A stretch of DNA of 64,000 nt from Candidatus Accumulibacter cognatus (GTDB taxonomy: Bacteria > Pseudomonadota > Gammaproteobacteria > Burkholderiales > Rhodocyclaceae), in NCBI GenBank assembly GCA_013414765.1, contig CP058708.1, positions 2,661,553 to 2,725,552 on the forward strand. Direction: 5' to 3'. Below are positions 1-10,537 of this stretch, in pieces. The position numbers were made by a program, and so were the translations under genes. A model generated the notes under the pieces. That model saw only the letters and a list, made by a program, of their open reading frames with translations, made no database searches and was not told the origin of the DNA. Every line of letters starts with the position of its first letter. The stretch's first letter is position 1.

Positions 1-1
1 C

Positions 2-505
2 TACGCTGGCGGGCGAATCTATACGCTGCCGAGCGTTCACATCTACCAGTGCCGGCCAGCCTCGGGAGTCTGCCCGGCACCCTATGCGCTGGGCGAAGAA
101 AAGATGCGCGCGATTGTGGAACGGCGCTACCAGGCGTGGCGTGACTTCCTCAGCGAAGCGCAGTTGGCACGACTGGCGCTCAGTTCGGGGGGCGACCTGC
201 GTGATTACTTCCGCATGCTGCGCCTGGCAATCACCCGTTCGCCGATGCGCGATGCGCTGGCGCTGTCCGACGCGGTGCTGCGCGATACCGAGGATGCCGT
301 GCGCAGCGACATGCTGCCGATTGCCGCCGACGATCGCGCATGGCTCGCCAGGATCATGGCCAGCCACAAGCCGGAGTTGCCGAGTCTCGACGAGTTGCCC
401 GATTTCGCCCGGCTGCAACAGGGCAAGTACATTCTGCAGTACCGCAACGGTGACGACTGGTTTGACGTGCACCCCCTGTTGCGGCGAGAAGTGGGCGAGG
501 GGTGA
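2..505 (+). CDS. C-terminal part of an unidentified protein, 5' end outside the window
   Basis: The frame is open from base 2 and ends with TGA at 503-505, so only the last 167 residues are visible. The visible part is soluble and helix-rich, with many Arg, Asp and Leu, and has no membrane segment. I recognise no diagnostic motif. Its stop overlaps the GTG start of the following TPR gene by 4 nt (GTGA), so the two are almost certainly co-translated and probably work together. By analogy with bacterial gene pairs of this shape, it may be the tail of a P-loop ATPase, with the Walker motifs upstream of the window. That is inference; no nucleotide-binding motif is present in what can be seen. Confidence 0.6.
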   Translation, partial: YAGGRIYTLPSVHIYQCRPASGVCPAPYALGEEKMRAIVERRYQAWRDFLSEAQLARLALSSGGDLRDYFRMLRLAITRSPMRDALALSDAVLRDTEDAVRSDMLPIAADDRAWLARIMASHKPELPSLDELPDFARLQQGKYILQYRNGDDWFDVHPLLRREVGEG

Positions 506-3162
506 AGTCCGACCGGATCGAGGATCTCTGGAGTCAGTTGCGACTGCACATCGAGTGGGCAAAGGGCTTCAGCCTGATCCTGCTGTTCGCCCAGCACCCG
601 CAACCGGTCAAGCTGCTGCGCGAGCGTCTCGCGGACAGTCTGCGTCTGCGGACGCAGCGCCTGCGCGTGTGGCAGCCGAGTTCGACAGACGAGGTCGGGA
701 CTCTGGCCGAACAAATCTTCAAAGCATCCGGCAATCTGGCTGCCGGCCCGCTGTGGGTCGAACTCTGGCGGCACGCTGCTGAAGGGTCCTGGCAGCAGGC
801 GCGGACGCAGCTTCTGCTGCGCCTCAACGAGCGTCGCTTTCTGCTCGAACGTGATCTGCGAAAGCCCCTGCTGCTGCTGTTGCCGCAGGAAGAGCATGGG
901 ACGGTCTACGTTTACGCTCCAGACCTCTGGGCCATTCGTAGCTTCAGTGCAGACTTACCGAATCCACCGAATCCGCCCCCCAGGGAACTACGTGGTCACG
1001 CGGCCGCCGGGCCGGCGAGAACGGAGCTAGTGAGCGCGTCCAGGCAGGCGAGCGAACTCGAGTGGGAACGTCTGTGGACCGGCACGGCCGATCGCGCCCG
1101 CCTGGATCCGCGCGATGGCTTCGCCGCCTTCGCAGCGGCGCGCGAGCGCGGCGACCTCGATGCAGCGGGCGTCGTGGCGGCGCAAACGCTCGAGCTGGCG
1201 CGTGCCCAGGTCGTGGCGACATCGACAATGATCCGCGAACGGAACCTCGTAATCGCCGTGAGCCAGCTCGGCGATCTCGCCGCCGACCTCGGCGACCTCG
1301 AAGCGGCGCGCGGCGCGTACGGCGAGAGCCTCGAACTGAGCCGGCGGCTGCGTACCAGCCTGGGCGACACGCCGCAGGTGCTGCGCGACCTGTCGGTCTC
1401 GCTCGAAAGGGTTGGGGGCGTCGCCGCCGACCTCGGCGACCTCGAAGCAGCGCGCAGTGCGTACGGCGAGAGCCTCGAACTGAGGCGGCGGCTGCGTACC
1501 AGCCTGGGCGACACGCCGCAGGTGCTGCGCGACCTGTCGGTCTCGCTCGAAAGGGTTGGGGGCGTCGCCGCCGACCTCGGCGACCTCGAAGCAGCGCGCA
1601 GTGCGTACGGCGAGAGCCTCGAACTGAGGCGGCGGCTGCGTACCAGCCTGGGCGACACGCCGCAGGTGCTGCGCGACCTGTCGATCTCGCTCGAAAGGGT
1701 TGGGGGCGTCGCCGCCGACCTCGGCGACCTCGAAGCGGCGCGCAGTGCGTACGGCGAGAGCCTCGAACTGAGCCGGCGGCTGCGTACCAGCCTGGGCGAC
1801 ACGCCGCAGGTGCTGCGCGACCTGTCGGTCTCGCTCAACAAGCTTGGGGGGGTCGCCGCCGACCTCGGCGACCTCGAAGCGGCGCGCAGTGCGTACGGCG
1901 AGAGCCTCGAACTGAGGCGGCGGCTGCGTACCAGCCTGGGCGACACGCCGCAGGTGCTGCGCGACCTGTCGGTCTCGCTCGATAATGTTGGGGGCGTCGC
2001 CGCCGACCTCGGCGACCTCGAAGCAGCGCGCAGTGCGTACGGCGAGAGCCTCGAACTGAGGCGGCGGCTGCGTACGAGCCTGGGCGACACGCCGCAGGTG
2101 CTGCGCGACCTGTCGATCTCGCTCAACAAGGTTGGGGGCGTCGCCGCCGACCTCGGCGACCTCGAAGCAGCGCGCAGTGCGTACGGCGAGAGCCTCGAAC
2201 TGAGGCGGCGGCTGCGTACGAGCCTGGGCGACACGCCGCAGGTGCTGCGCGACCTGTCGGTCTCGCTCGATAATGTTGGGGGCGTCGCCGCCGACCTCGG
2301 CGACCTCGAAGCGGCGCGCAGTGCGTACGGCGAGAGCCTCGAACTGAGCCGGCGGCTGCGTACCAGCCTGGGCGACACGCCGCAGGTGCTGCGCGACCTG
2401 TCGATCTCGCTCAACAAGGTTGGGGGCGTCGCCGCCGACCTCGGCGACCTCGAAGCGGCGCGCAGTGCGTACGGCGAGAGCCTCGAACTGAGGCGGCGGC
2501 TGCGTACGAGCCTGGGCGACACGCCGCAGGTGCTGCGCGACCTGTCGGTCTCGCTCGAAAGGGTTGGGGGCGTCGCCGCCGACCTCGGCGACCTCGAAGC
2601 AGCGCGCAGTGCGTACGGCGAGAGCCTCGAACTGAGGCGGCGGCTGCGTACGAGCCTGGGCGACACGCCGCAGGTGCTGCGCGACCTGTCGATCTCGCTC
2701 GAAAGGGTTGGGGGCGTCGCCGCCGACCTCGGCGACCTCGAAGCGGCGCGCAGTGCGTACGGCGAGAGCCTCGAACTGAGCCGGCGGCTGCGTACCAGCC
2801 TGGGCGACACGCCGCAGGTGCTGCGCGACCTGTCGATCTCGCTCAACAAGCTTGGGGGCGTCGCCGCCGACCTCGGCGACCTCGAAGCGGCGCGCAGTGC
2901 GTACGGCGAGAGCCTCGAACTGAGGCGGCGGCTGCGTACCAGCCTGGGCGACACGCCGCAGGTGCTGCGCGACCTGTCGGTCTCGCTCGATAATGTTGGG
3001 GGCGTCGCCGCCGACCTCGGCGACCTCGAAGCAGCGCGCGGCGCGTACGGCGAGAGCCTGGCGCTTTGTCGGCAATTGCATGCAGCCTTGCCAGAACACC
3101 CGCGATTCGCCAAGGAGCTGACTGACGCAGAAACTCGATGGGCCGCGCTGTCGGAGTGCTGA
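502..3162 (+). CDS. Tetratricopeptide-like repeat protein with 12 near-identical 48-aa repeats
   Basis: An 886-residue protein starting at GTG 502, inside the stop of the preceding gene. Residues 1 to about 150 form a soluble N-terminal domain I do not recognise. A short proline-rich linker follows, then a degenerate repeat around 250-275, then twelve repeats of exactly 48 residues (about 276-851) and a 35-residue cap. Each repeat carries the core DLGDLEAARSAYGESLEL, typical of TPR-like helical hairpins that bind protein partners. Only a few positions vary between repeats: Ser or Arg after SLEL, Val or Ile after DLS, and ERV, NKL, NKV or DNV before GG. No signal peptide or membrane segment is visible, so it is probably cytoplasmic. 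Its partner is presumably the overlapping upstream gene. Function unknown; a role in a conflict or signalling system is possible but unproven. Confidence 0.85.
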   Translation: MKSDRIEDLWSQLRLHIEWAKGFSLILLFAQHPQPVKLLRERLADSLRLRTQRLRVWQPSSTDEVGTLAEQIFKASGNLAAGPLWVELWRHAAEGSWQQARTQLLLRLNERRFLLERDLRKPLLLLLPQEEHGTVYVYAPDLWAIRSFSADLPNPPNPPPRELRGHAAAGPARTELVSASRQASELEWERLWTGTADRARLDPRDGFAAFAAARERGDLDAAGVVAAQTLELARAQVVATSTMIRERNLVIAVSQLGDLAADLGDLEAARGAYGESLELSRRLRTSLGDTPQVLRDLSVSLERVGGVAADLGDLEAARSAYGESLELRRRLRTSLGDTPQVLRDLSVSLERVGGVAADLGDLEAARSAYGESLELRRRLRTSLGDTPQVLRDLSISLERVGGVAADLGDLEAARSAYGESLELSRRLRTSLGDTPQVLRDLSVSLNKLGGVAADLGDLEAARSAYGESLELRRRLRTSLGDTPQVLRDLSVSLDNVGGVAADLGDLEAARSAYGESLELRRRLRTSLGDTPQVLRDLSISLNKVGGVAADLGDLEAARSAYGESLELRRRLRTSLGDTPQVLRDLSVSLDNVGGVAADLGDLEAARSAYGESLELSRRLRTSLGDTPQVLRDLSISLNKVGGVAADLGDLEAARSAYGESLELRRRLRTSLGDTPQVLRDLSVSLERVGGVAADLGDLEAARSAYGESLELRRRLRTSLGDTPQVLRDLSISLERVGGVAADLGDLEAARSAYGESLELSRRLRTSLGDTPQVLRDLSISLNKLGGVAADLGDLEAARSAYGESLELRRRLRTSLGDTPQVLRDLSVSLDNVGGVAADLGDLEAARGAYGESLALCRQLHAALPEHPRFAKELTDAETRWAALSEC
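1327..3054 (+). repeat. Twelve tandem 144-bp repeats coding the TPR array
   Basis: Exactly 1728 bp, that is 12 x 144 bp, in frame with the TPR gene. The units are almost identical at the nucleotide level, including synonymous positions. The few variants (agc cgg versus agg cgg; gtc versus atc; gaaagggtt, aacaagctt, aacaaggtt, gataatgtt; tacc versus tacg; gaagcag versus gaagcgg) are shared between non-adjacent units. That pattern is typical of unequal crossing-over or gene conversion. Repeat number may differ between strains, and assembly collapse or expansion is a risk here. Confidence 0.95.
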
Positions 3163-3268
3163 CAGTCGCGTCTGCGACCCGCCGCGAGTGCCTTCCTGGT
3201 TGCGTATGGCTCAACCGTCCGGGGCAAGATGCTGGATGATCGCGTCGCCACCTGGGAAGCCGGCAACC

Positions 3269-3366
3269 TCAATCGATGCTGTCGGCGCCCCGGAACAGCT
3301 TGCCATTGACCGCCTGCGCCGGTACGCCGAAGATGCCGCGCGCAAGGGCCTTGTCGCCCTGGTGAA
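3269..3366 (-). pseudogene. Remnant of a DsbA-type / 2-hydroxychromene-2-carboxylate isomerase gene (C-terminus)
   Basis: On the minus strand, in frame after the stop of the small gene at 3368-3547, about 30 codons read ALARGIFGVPAQAVNGKLF and end with TGA at 3269-3271. This resembles the C-terminal 'GVFGVPT...F.G' segment of thioredoxin-fold isomerases of the HCCA isomerase/DsbA family. There is no start codon and the rest of the domain is missing, so it is at most a relic. The call rests on one short motif. The stretch 3163-3268 beside it holds nothing I recognise. Confidence 0.35.
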
Positions 3367-3367
3367 T

Positions 3368-3547
3368 TTAATGGCGGGCCATCGGCGACATCAGCAGGAG
3401 ATGCAGGAATTTGTCGATTCCTCTGGCCAGCCAGCCAAGCGATTTGTGGATCATGGCGGCATAGAGGTCACCGGTGGCGATGCTGCGCTGATTGCGTGCG
3501 CGCTCAACAATCATCATCATCTGTTCGCGGTTGAGGTCGGTTGTCAT
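3368..3547 (-). CDS. Small 59-residue protein, divergent from the LysR gene
   Basis: ATG at 3545-3547 on the minus strand, stop TAA at 3368-3370, preceded by a good ribosome binding site (AAGGAAGA, about 6 nt before ATG). The product begins MTTDLNREQMMMIVERAR and contains a central amphipathic stretch (MIHKSLGWLARGIDKFLHLLL) that could lie on a membrane or pair as a helix. It looks like the small helical proteins that sit next to and are controlled by GcvA-type LysR regulators, and the divergent neighbour at 3662 is such a regulator. I cannot name a family with certainty. The 114-bp gap between the two presumably carries both promoters. Confidence 0.65.
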   Translation of the reverse strand: MTTDLNREQMMMIVERARNQRSIATGDLYAAMIHKSLGWLARGIDKFLHLLLMSPMARH

Positions 3548-3661
3548 GGGTGTCTTCCTTGAGTTTTCTCGGTTCCCGAGAGTGCAACGCTACTGTAATT
3601 GTTCGCCGATGCACCGGCAAACGATCAATAATCAGCCGATGCGTGAGAATATCTCTTCCAT

Positions 3662-4618
3662 ATGACTTACCGATTGCCCCCTCTGAACTCGCTGCGTGCC
3701 TTTGAAGCGGCGGCCCGCCATCTCAGTTTCAAGGATGCCAGCGAGGAATTGGTAGTGACGCCGACAGCCATCAGCCACCAGATCAGGGGTCTTGAGGAAT
3801 ACCTCGGCTTTTTGCTCTTTCACCGCCTGACGCGCGCACTGGATCTGACGCGCGAAGGCCGGGCGATGCTGCCGAAGGTGCGTGAAGGCCTGGAATGCTT
3901 TGCCGCCGCGATCGAAAGCACACGGCTGCATGAAGCCGCTGGGCGCTTGCTGATCACGACTCCGCCGGCTTTCGCCAGCCGGTGGCTGATTCGCCATTTG
4001 CCTGCTTTTACTGCCGAGCACCCGGAGATCCAGCTGCACATGGCCGCGTCCGTAGAGACGATCGATGCCCATGATGCTTCGGGTGTTTCAGGACTCGCAG
4101 GAATCGACGTACGCGACGACGAAACCGAATTATTCATCCGCTTTGGGCGGGGTCATTACGACGGTTGCCGCGTTGACCGACTGTTCGTTCCGGCCTATGC
4201 GCTGGTGTGCAGTCCGCGCCTGCTGTTCGGAATGCGGCCACTGAACGTGCCATCCGATCTTCGGCGCCACAATCTTCTGCATGACGAGTCGATCATGGAA
4301 CTGATGGACCGCCCGACCTGGGCCGAATGGCTGCAGGTCGCAGGGGTCAGTGGTGTCGACCCGGATGCCGGCACCCACTTCAGTGACTCGGGATTGGTTC
4401 ACGCGGCGGTGATCGATGGCGTTGGCGTGGCCATTGCCTCTATTCCGTTGGTCGAAGCCGAGGTTGCTGCCGGGCGTCTGGTGATGCCCTTCGACATCAT
4501 CATTCGCCGCACCCAGGCCTATTACCTGGTGGTGCCGGAAGCCGTTGCCGACCGCCCGATCGTCAACGTCTTTCGCACGTGGTTGCTCAGCGAAGCCGCG
4601 CAGGTTGCCCAGAAATAG
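3662..4618 (+). CDS. LysR-family transcriptional regulator, GcvA type
   Basis: A 318-residue protein of normal LysR length. Residues 6-65 are the winged helix-turn-helix: PPLNSLRAFEAAARHLSFK, then TPTAISHQIRGLEE as recognition helix, then LTREGR. The remainder is the periplasmic-binding-protein-like effector domain. The PPLNSLRAFEAAARH start is characteristic of the GcvA subgroup (glycine cleavage activator and many relatives). It is divergent from a 59-residue gene, which is its most likely target together with itself. The effector is unknown. A long perfect hairpin follows the stop. Confidence 0.9.
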   Translation: MTYRLPPLNSLRAFEAAARHLSFKDASEELVVTPTAISHQIRGLEEYLGFLLFHRLTRALDLTREGRAMLPKVREGLECFAAAIESTRLHEAAGRLLITTPPAFASRWLIRHLPAFTAEHPEIQLHMAASVETIDAHDASGVSGLAGIDVRDDETELFIRFGRGHYDGCRVDRLFVPAYALVCSPRLLFGMRPLNVPSDLRRHNLLHDESIMELMDRPTWAEWLQVAGVSGVDPDAGTHFSDSGLVHAAVIDGVGVAIASIPLVEAEVAAGRLVMPFDIIIRRTQAYYLVVPEAVADRPIVNVFRTWLLSEAAQVAQK

Positions 4619-4622
4619 CCTG

Positions 4623-4653
4623 ACGGCCGTTCGAGCGGCACTCGAACGGCCGT
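4623..4653. terminator. Perfect 13-bp inverted repeat between convergent genes
   Basis: ACGGCCGTTCGAG and its exact reverse complement are separated by a 5-nt loop (cggca). It lies 5 bp after the LysR stop and about 55 bp after the phasin stop on the other strand. No T-run follows, so it may be a weak bidirectional terminator or an mRNA-stabilising hairpin. Confidence 0.6.
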
Positions 4654-4708
4654 CTGCAGCTAATGCCGGCGCGACGATCGCCGGCCATCTTACCTGTCGC
4701 CAGTGACC

Positions 4709-5152
4709 TTATGCAGTGCCGGCCATCATCGGCGAATCGCCGTTCTCCGCAGGTTTGGTCGAAGGCACCGCTTTGCTGGTCGCCAATTGGCGTACCTCGG
4801 TGCTCAACTCGATGACCCGTAGCGAGAGCTGCTCGATGTCGCGCCTAGTTGCCAGGAGAACGAAATCGAGAGGCCGGAGAAAGCGTTCCCTGACGACCTG
4901 TTCGCCGCGCTGAATGGCGGTATTGGCGGTGCTCATCAGCTCGGCCGATTTTTCATCGATCTGTTGGCAGGCCTTCGGTGGCATGGCCTTGCTTTCACGA
5001 AGAAGGGTCTCGACGGCTCTGACACTGCTCCTGGCGGCTAGTGAATAAGCGCCCAGGCCGCCAAGCCACAGCTTGCGTGTTGCCTCCAGAGCTTTCAGCA
5101 GAACTTGCTGACCGCCGACCCGATCGACCCATGCGCTAACTGTCTTGCTCAT
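4709..5152 (-). CDS. Phasin, polyhydroxyalkanoate granule-associated protein (PhaI/PhaF-like)
   Basis: A 147-residue protein with a clear ribosome binding site (AAGGAG, 6 nt before ATG 5150-5152). The segment RKLWLGGLGAYSLAARSS (about residues 26-43) matches the amphipathic signature of the PhaI/PhaF phasin family, which coats PHA granules. A long helical stretch with coiled-coil character follows (about 60-125), then a Pro/Ala-rich tail without the Lys-rich PhaF histone-like extension. It would act on the surface of cytoplasmic PHA inclusions, limiting their size and coalescence. Downstream on the opposite strand is a wax-ester/triacylglycerol synthase, so two storage-lipid functions are adjacent. 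Confidence 0.8.
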   Translation of the reverse strand: MSKTVSAWVDRVGGQQVLLKALEATRKLWLGGLGAYSLAARSSVRAVETLLRESKAMPPKACQQIDEKSAELMSTANTAIQRGEQVVRERFLRPLDFVLLATRRDIEQLSLRVIELSTEVRQLATSKAVPSTKPAENGDSPMMAGTA

Positions 5153-5452
5153 TTATTTCTCCTTTGTCTGACTGCAATTGAAAGTTCTTGCAGTTGCCTT
5201 TGCAACCACTATCGGTGAGTCTATCGGGAAGGTCTAGAGGAAACACACTAAAGGTTCGGGCGTGTTTCACTCTGGAACGGCTGTTCCTTGATGATGTATG
5301 CTTGACGCGTCGGGATCAGGGACGCTGACGGTGCTCCAGGGAAAGTTGGTCGGCGTGTACCGGTGGCGGGGGTGTCGTAAGGCTTGCCGTTGTCGCGGCG
5401 ATGGATGGCCGTGAGTGTGCAGGAAAATCAATGAAGGGCGAAGGGAACCTCG
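5153..5452. other. Non-coding gap between phasin and wax-ester synthase genes
   Basis: A 300-bp divergent intergenic region. Apart from the ribosome binding sites at both ends I see no RNA gene, strong hairpin or mobile-element end. It presumably holds the two promoters, but no convincing -35/-10 pair could be picked by eye. Confidence 0.4.
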
Positions 5453-6844
5453 ATGACCAAACTCTCCTTGCTGGATGTGGCTTTCTTCATCGCCGAGTCA
5501 AAGGCAAGCCCGAAGCACGTGGGTGGCCTGATGATCTGCAAACGGCCGCCTCGAGCGAAGACCAGCTTTGCCGCCGATCTGTTCAGGGAGTATCTCACTT
5601 TTACCGATGTCCAGCCGCCGTTCAACCGGATCATTCGTTTTTCGCTGACGGCCATGCCGAGCTGGCAGGAGTGCGAAGCGGTCGAGCTCACCGAGCATCT
5701 GTTCTATCATCAGTTGCCGCGCGGCAAGAATGGCCGGGAGGAATTGTACCGGCTGGTATCGGACCTGCACCAGCCGATGCTCGACCGCTCGCGGCCCTTG
5801 TGGGAGGTGCATGTCATCGATGGTCTGAGCGAAGCCCGCTTTGCCCTCTACGTCAAGATCCATCACGCCAGTGCGGACGGCGTGACCATGATGCGCTGGG
5901 CCGTTAATTCGCTGTCCTCGACCGCCGACGATCTCGAACTCAAGCCGCTCTGGTCCATCCCGCACATCGCAGGGGCGGGATCGCCACTCAGGGAGAAGAT
6001 GGCCAGGTCACTGCTTGTCGATCTTGCGGGTGCCGGCAAGCATGTTCTGGGGATTGGCCGTCTTGCTGCGATGTTGCTCCTGGAAAGTGTCAAGCTCACC
6101 AAAAATGCCATTTCGCTGCCGTTTGTTGCTGATGGTAATACTCCGCTGACCGGGCAAGTGACGGCTGGCCGTCAGTTTGCAACTACCAGCGTGAGTATGG
6201 AACGGGTCAGCCTGATTCGTACCAGAACCCGCTCGACCTTGAACCATGTCGCACTGACCTGTCTGGACGGTGCCTTGCACCGCTATCTGCGTGAAGAGGG
6301 CGTCGACCTGCAAAGGCCGATCACGATTCAGATGCCGGTCAACCTGCGCAAGGAGGGTGATCAGCGCGTCGGCAACAAGATCGGCATCATCCAGGTCGAG
6401 CTGTCACCGCCGACCGACGATCCCTACGTTCGTCTGCGCAACATCGGTTTTTCGCTGCGTAACGTACGCACCATGATCGACAGCGTCGAACCCGAGGCGA
6501 TTGAGTCCTATACGCTGATTACCGGCGTCGTCGGGCAACTCGCGGAAATGCTCAAGCTTAGCAACCATTTGCCGCCGACCGGCAATACGCTGGTCTCGAA
6601 CGTGCCTGGTCCTGCCGAGTATCTGTATCTCAAGGGCGCGCGGCTCGAGGAACTGCATCCGATCAGTACCCTGCCGGCCGGAAACCTGCTGAACATCACC
6701 CTGTTCAGCTATGCCGGGCAGCTTTATTTTGGTTTGATCGCCACCGATGAACTGCCCAACCTCCAACGCTTGAGCCACTACATCGCCGCAGCCTTCACCG
6801 AACTTGAACAGTCCGTACTTGACGCGGGCAAGCCTGTTTCCTAG
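5453..6844 (+). CDS. Wax ester synthase / acyl-CoA:diacylglycerol acyltransferase (WS/DGAT family)
   Basis: A 463-residue protein, the usual length of the bacterial WS/DGAT family. It carries the catalytic motif HHASADG (HHxxxDG) near residue 142, preceded by RPLWEVHVIDGL, and the later family block NVPGPAEYLYLKGARLEELHPIST near residue 385. The enzyme joins fatty acyl-CoA to a long-chain alcohol or diacylglycerol to make wax esters or triacylglycerol on the inner face of the membrane. The start at ATG 5453 follows GAAGGGAACCTCG, a moderate ribosome binding site, and gives MTKLSLLDVAFF as in relatives. Divergent from the phasin gene. Substrate preference cannot be read from sequence. Confidence 0.88.
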   Translation: MTKLSLLDVAFFIAESKASPKHVGGLMICKRPPRAKTSFAADLFREYLTFTDVQPPFNRIIRFSLTAMPSWQECEAVELTEHLFYHQLPRGKNGREELYRLVSDLHQPMLDRSRPLWEVHVIDGLSEARFALYVKIHHASADGVTMMRWAVNSLSSTADDLELKPLWSIPHIAGAGSPLREKMARSLLVDLAGAGKHVLGIGRLAAMLLLESVKLTKNAISLPFVADGNTPLTGQVTAGRQFATTSVSMERVSLIRTRTRSTLNHVALTCLDGALHRYLREEGVDLQRPITIQMPVNLRKEGDQRVGNKIGIIQVELSPPTDDPYVRLRNIGFSLRNVRTMIDSVEPEAIESYTLITGVVGQLAEMLKLSNHLPPTGNTLVSNVPGPAEYLYLKGARLEELHPISTLPAGNLLNITLFSYAGQLYFGLIATDELPNLQRLSHYIAAAFTELEQSVLDAGKPVS

Positions 6845-6909
6845 CTGCACGGCGACTTCGTTGGCGCCAGACCACGCCATTCCGGGTGGAACAACCTGCT
6901 CAAGGTGCT

Positions 6910-7110
6910 TCAAACTTGCGACGAGGTACTGGAAATCGGCTTGCCGGTTTGGGACAGGAGCAACTGAAACTCCTCGAATGTCATGTCGAAGACTTCGCTG
7001 AGTTCCGGGAGGCGACGATCCGGAATGTGGCGCCGGTCGGGGAGATGATCAGTTCGTCCATTGTCGTGTTGGCGCCTGTCAAGTCTGCTTCGAGTCTTCT
7101 CGGTGGGCAT
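6910..7110 (-). CDS. Small Arg/Asp-rich hypothetical protein
   Basis: A 66-residue reading frame on the minus strand containing repeated basic-acidic blocks (LDRRQHDNGRTDH, LPDRRHIPDRRLPELSE) followed by an acidic C-terminus (MTFEEFQLLLSQTG). The 'DRR...PDRRLPE' pattern occurs in short proteobacterial proteins of unknown function. No strong ribosome binding site is seen before ATG 7108-7110, and a GTG-started frame on the other strand (6886-7140) overlaps it, so coding status is uncertain. Nothing else is recognised in 6845-7222. Confidence 0.4.
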   Translation of the reverse strand: MPTEKTRSRLDRRQHDNGRTDHLPDRRHIPDRRLPELSEVFDMTFEEFQLLLSQTGKPISSTSSQV

Positions 7111-7222
7111 TGCGGTTGCTTTCGAGGTATGCTGAAGTAATAGTCAGAAAATAGCGGCGACCAGCCAGCGGCACTGTGTGAAATGTCACAGCGCCATGTA
7201 ATGGTCGTGACGAGGGAAGGGA

Positions 7223-8539
<1,317 letters not shown>

Positions 8540-8611
8540 GTCCGCCCGCGCCGCTGTGCGCAGCCGGGGAAGCGGACAGATTCGCGAGTCGCGGCGCGAC
8601 CGCCCACATGA

Positions 8612-9916
<1,305 letters not shown>

Positions 9917-9952
9917 ACTGCGAATGGCATGACAAAGCCCTGCGGAGGGGGG

Positions 9953-10537
9953 TCATTGGTTCAGATAATGCAGGATCCCCGGAGCATGCGGCCGGCCTGA
10001 CTCTGTCCACTGCAGGCCATCCCTGCTGGCGTCAATCTCTAGCAGAGTAAGGCTGCCGAAGTCGAGCCGCAGTTGGCTCCACTCGTCGATCGGCAGTTGC
10101 AGCCAGTGCCCGAGCATGGCGCGGATGACCCCGGCGTGGGTGACAAGGGCGACATGGTTGCCGCGTAGACTGCGGACGCAGTCAAGCGCGCGCGCCTGCA
10201 GCATTGCCACCGATTCGCCGCCGGGCGTGACGAAGTGCAGCACATCGGCGGCCCAGGCGTCGAGTAGCCGGCGATCGATCTGCTCCCAGGCGACGCCCTC
10301 CCATTCGCCAAAGTCGATTTCCAACAGTCGCTCGTCGAACACCGGTTGTGGATGCAAGGCCTCGGCGAGGGCGCGTGCACGCCGCAAGGGGCTGGCAATG
10401 ACCGGCGTAGCGTCAGGCAACAGCGCGCGCAGACGCCTGGCGGCAGGCTGTGGGTCCTCTGAATCGACATCGAGCTGCCCGTAGCAGACGCCAGCGGCAA
10501 GCCGTGGTGGTGGGTGACGGATCAGGAAAAGCTGCAC
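9953..10537 (-). CDS. cobC: Alpha-ribazole phosphatase / histidine phosphatase family
   Basis: A histidine-phosphatase-superfamily protein of 194 residues if started at GTG 10535-10537 (VQLFLIRHPPP). The phosphorylated His sits in LIRHPPP, the second Arg region in SPLRRARALAE, the acid/base Glu in LLEIDFGEWEG, and the second catalytic His in LVTHAGVIR. The RHPPP variant of the usual RHG is common in CobC enzymes, which remove phosphate from alpha-ribazole 5'-phosphate (or adenosylcobalamin 5'-phosphate) late in cobalamin assembly. The start overlaps the 3' end of cobS by 16 nt, which supports both the function and translational coupling. A longer frame reaching 10639 would run far into cobS and is unlikely. 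Confidence 0.85.
   Translation of the reverse strand: MQLFLIRHPPPRLAAGVCYGQLDVDSEDPQPAARRLRALLPDATPVIASPLRRARALAEALHPQPVFDERLLEIDFGEWEGVAWEQIDRRLLDAWAADVLHFVTPGGESVAMLQARALDCVRSLRGNHVALVTHAGVIRAMLGHWLQLPIDEWSQLRLDFGSLTLLEIDASRDGLQWTESGRPHAPGILHYLNQ

Noticed and set aside
1327-3054. CRISPR array
   Set aside because: Units are 144 bp, in frame and without spacers; this is a coding repeat.
996-3272. Long minus-strand open frames (758 and 690 residues) across the TPR array
   Set aside because: They are shadows of the 144-bp repeats: a repeat length divisible by 3 with no stop in a unit keeps a frame open throughout. No ribosome binding site or domain supports them.
3188-3562. A 124-residue plus-strand frame
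   Set aside because: Antisense to the well-signalled small gene at 3368-3547 and without family resemblance.
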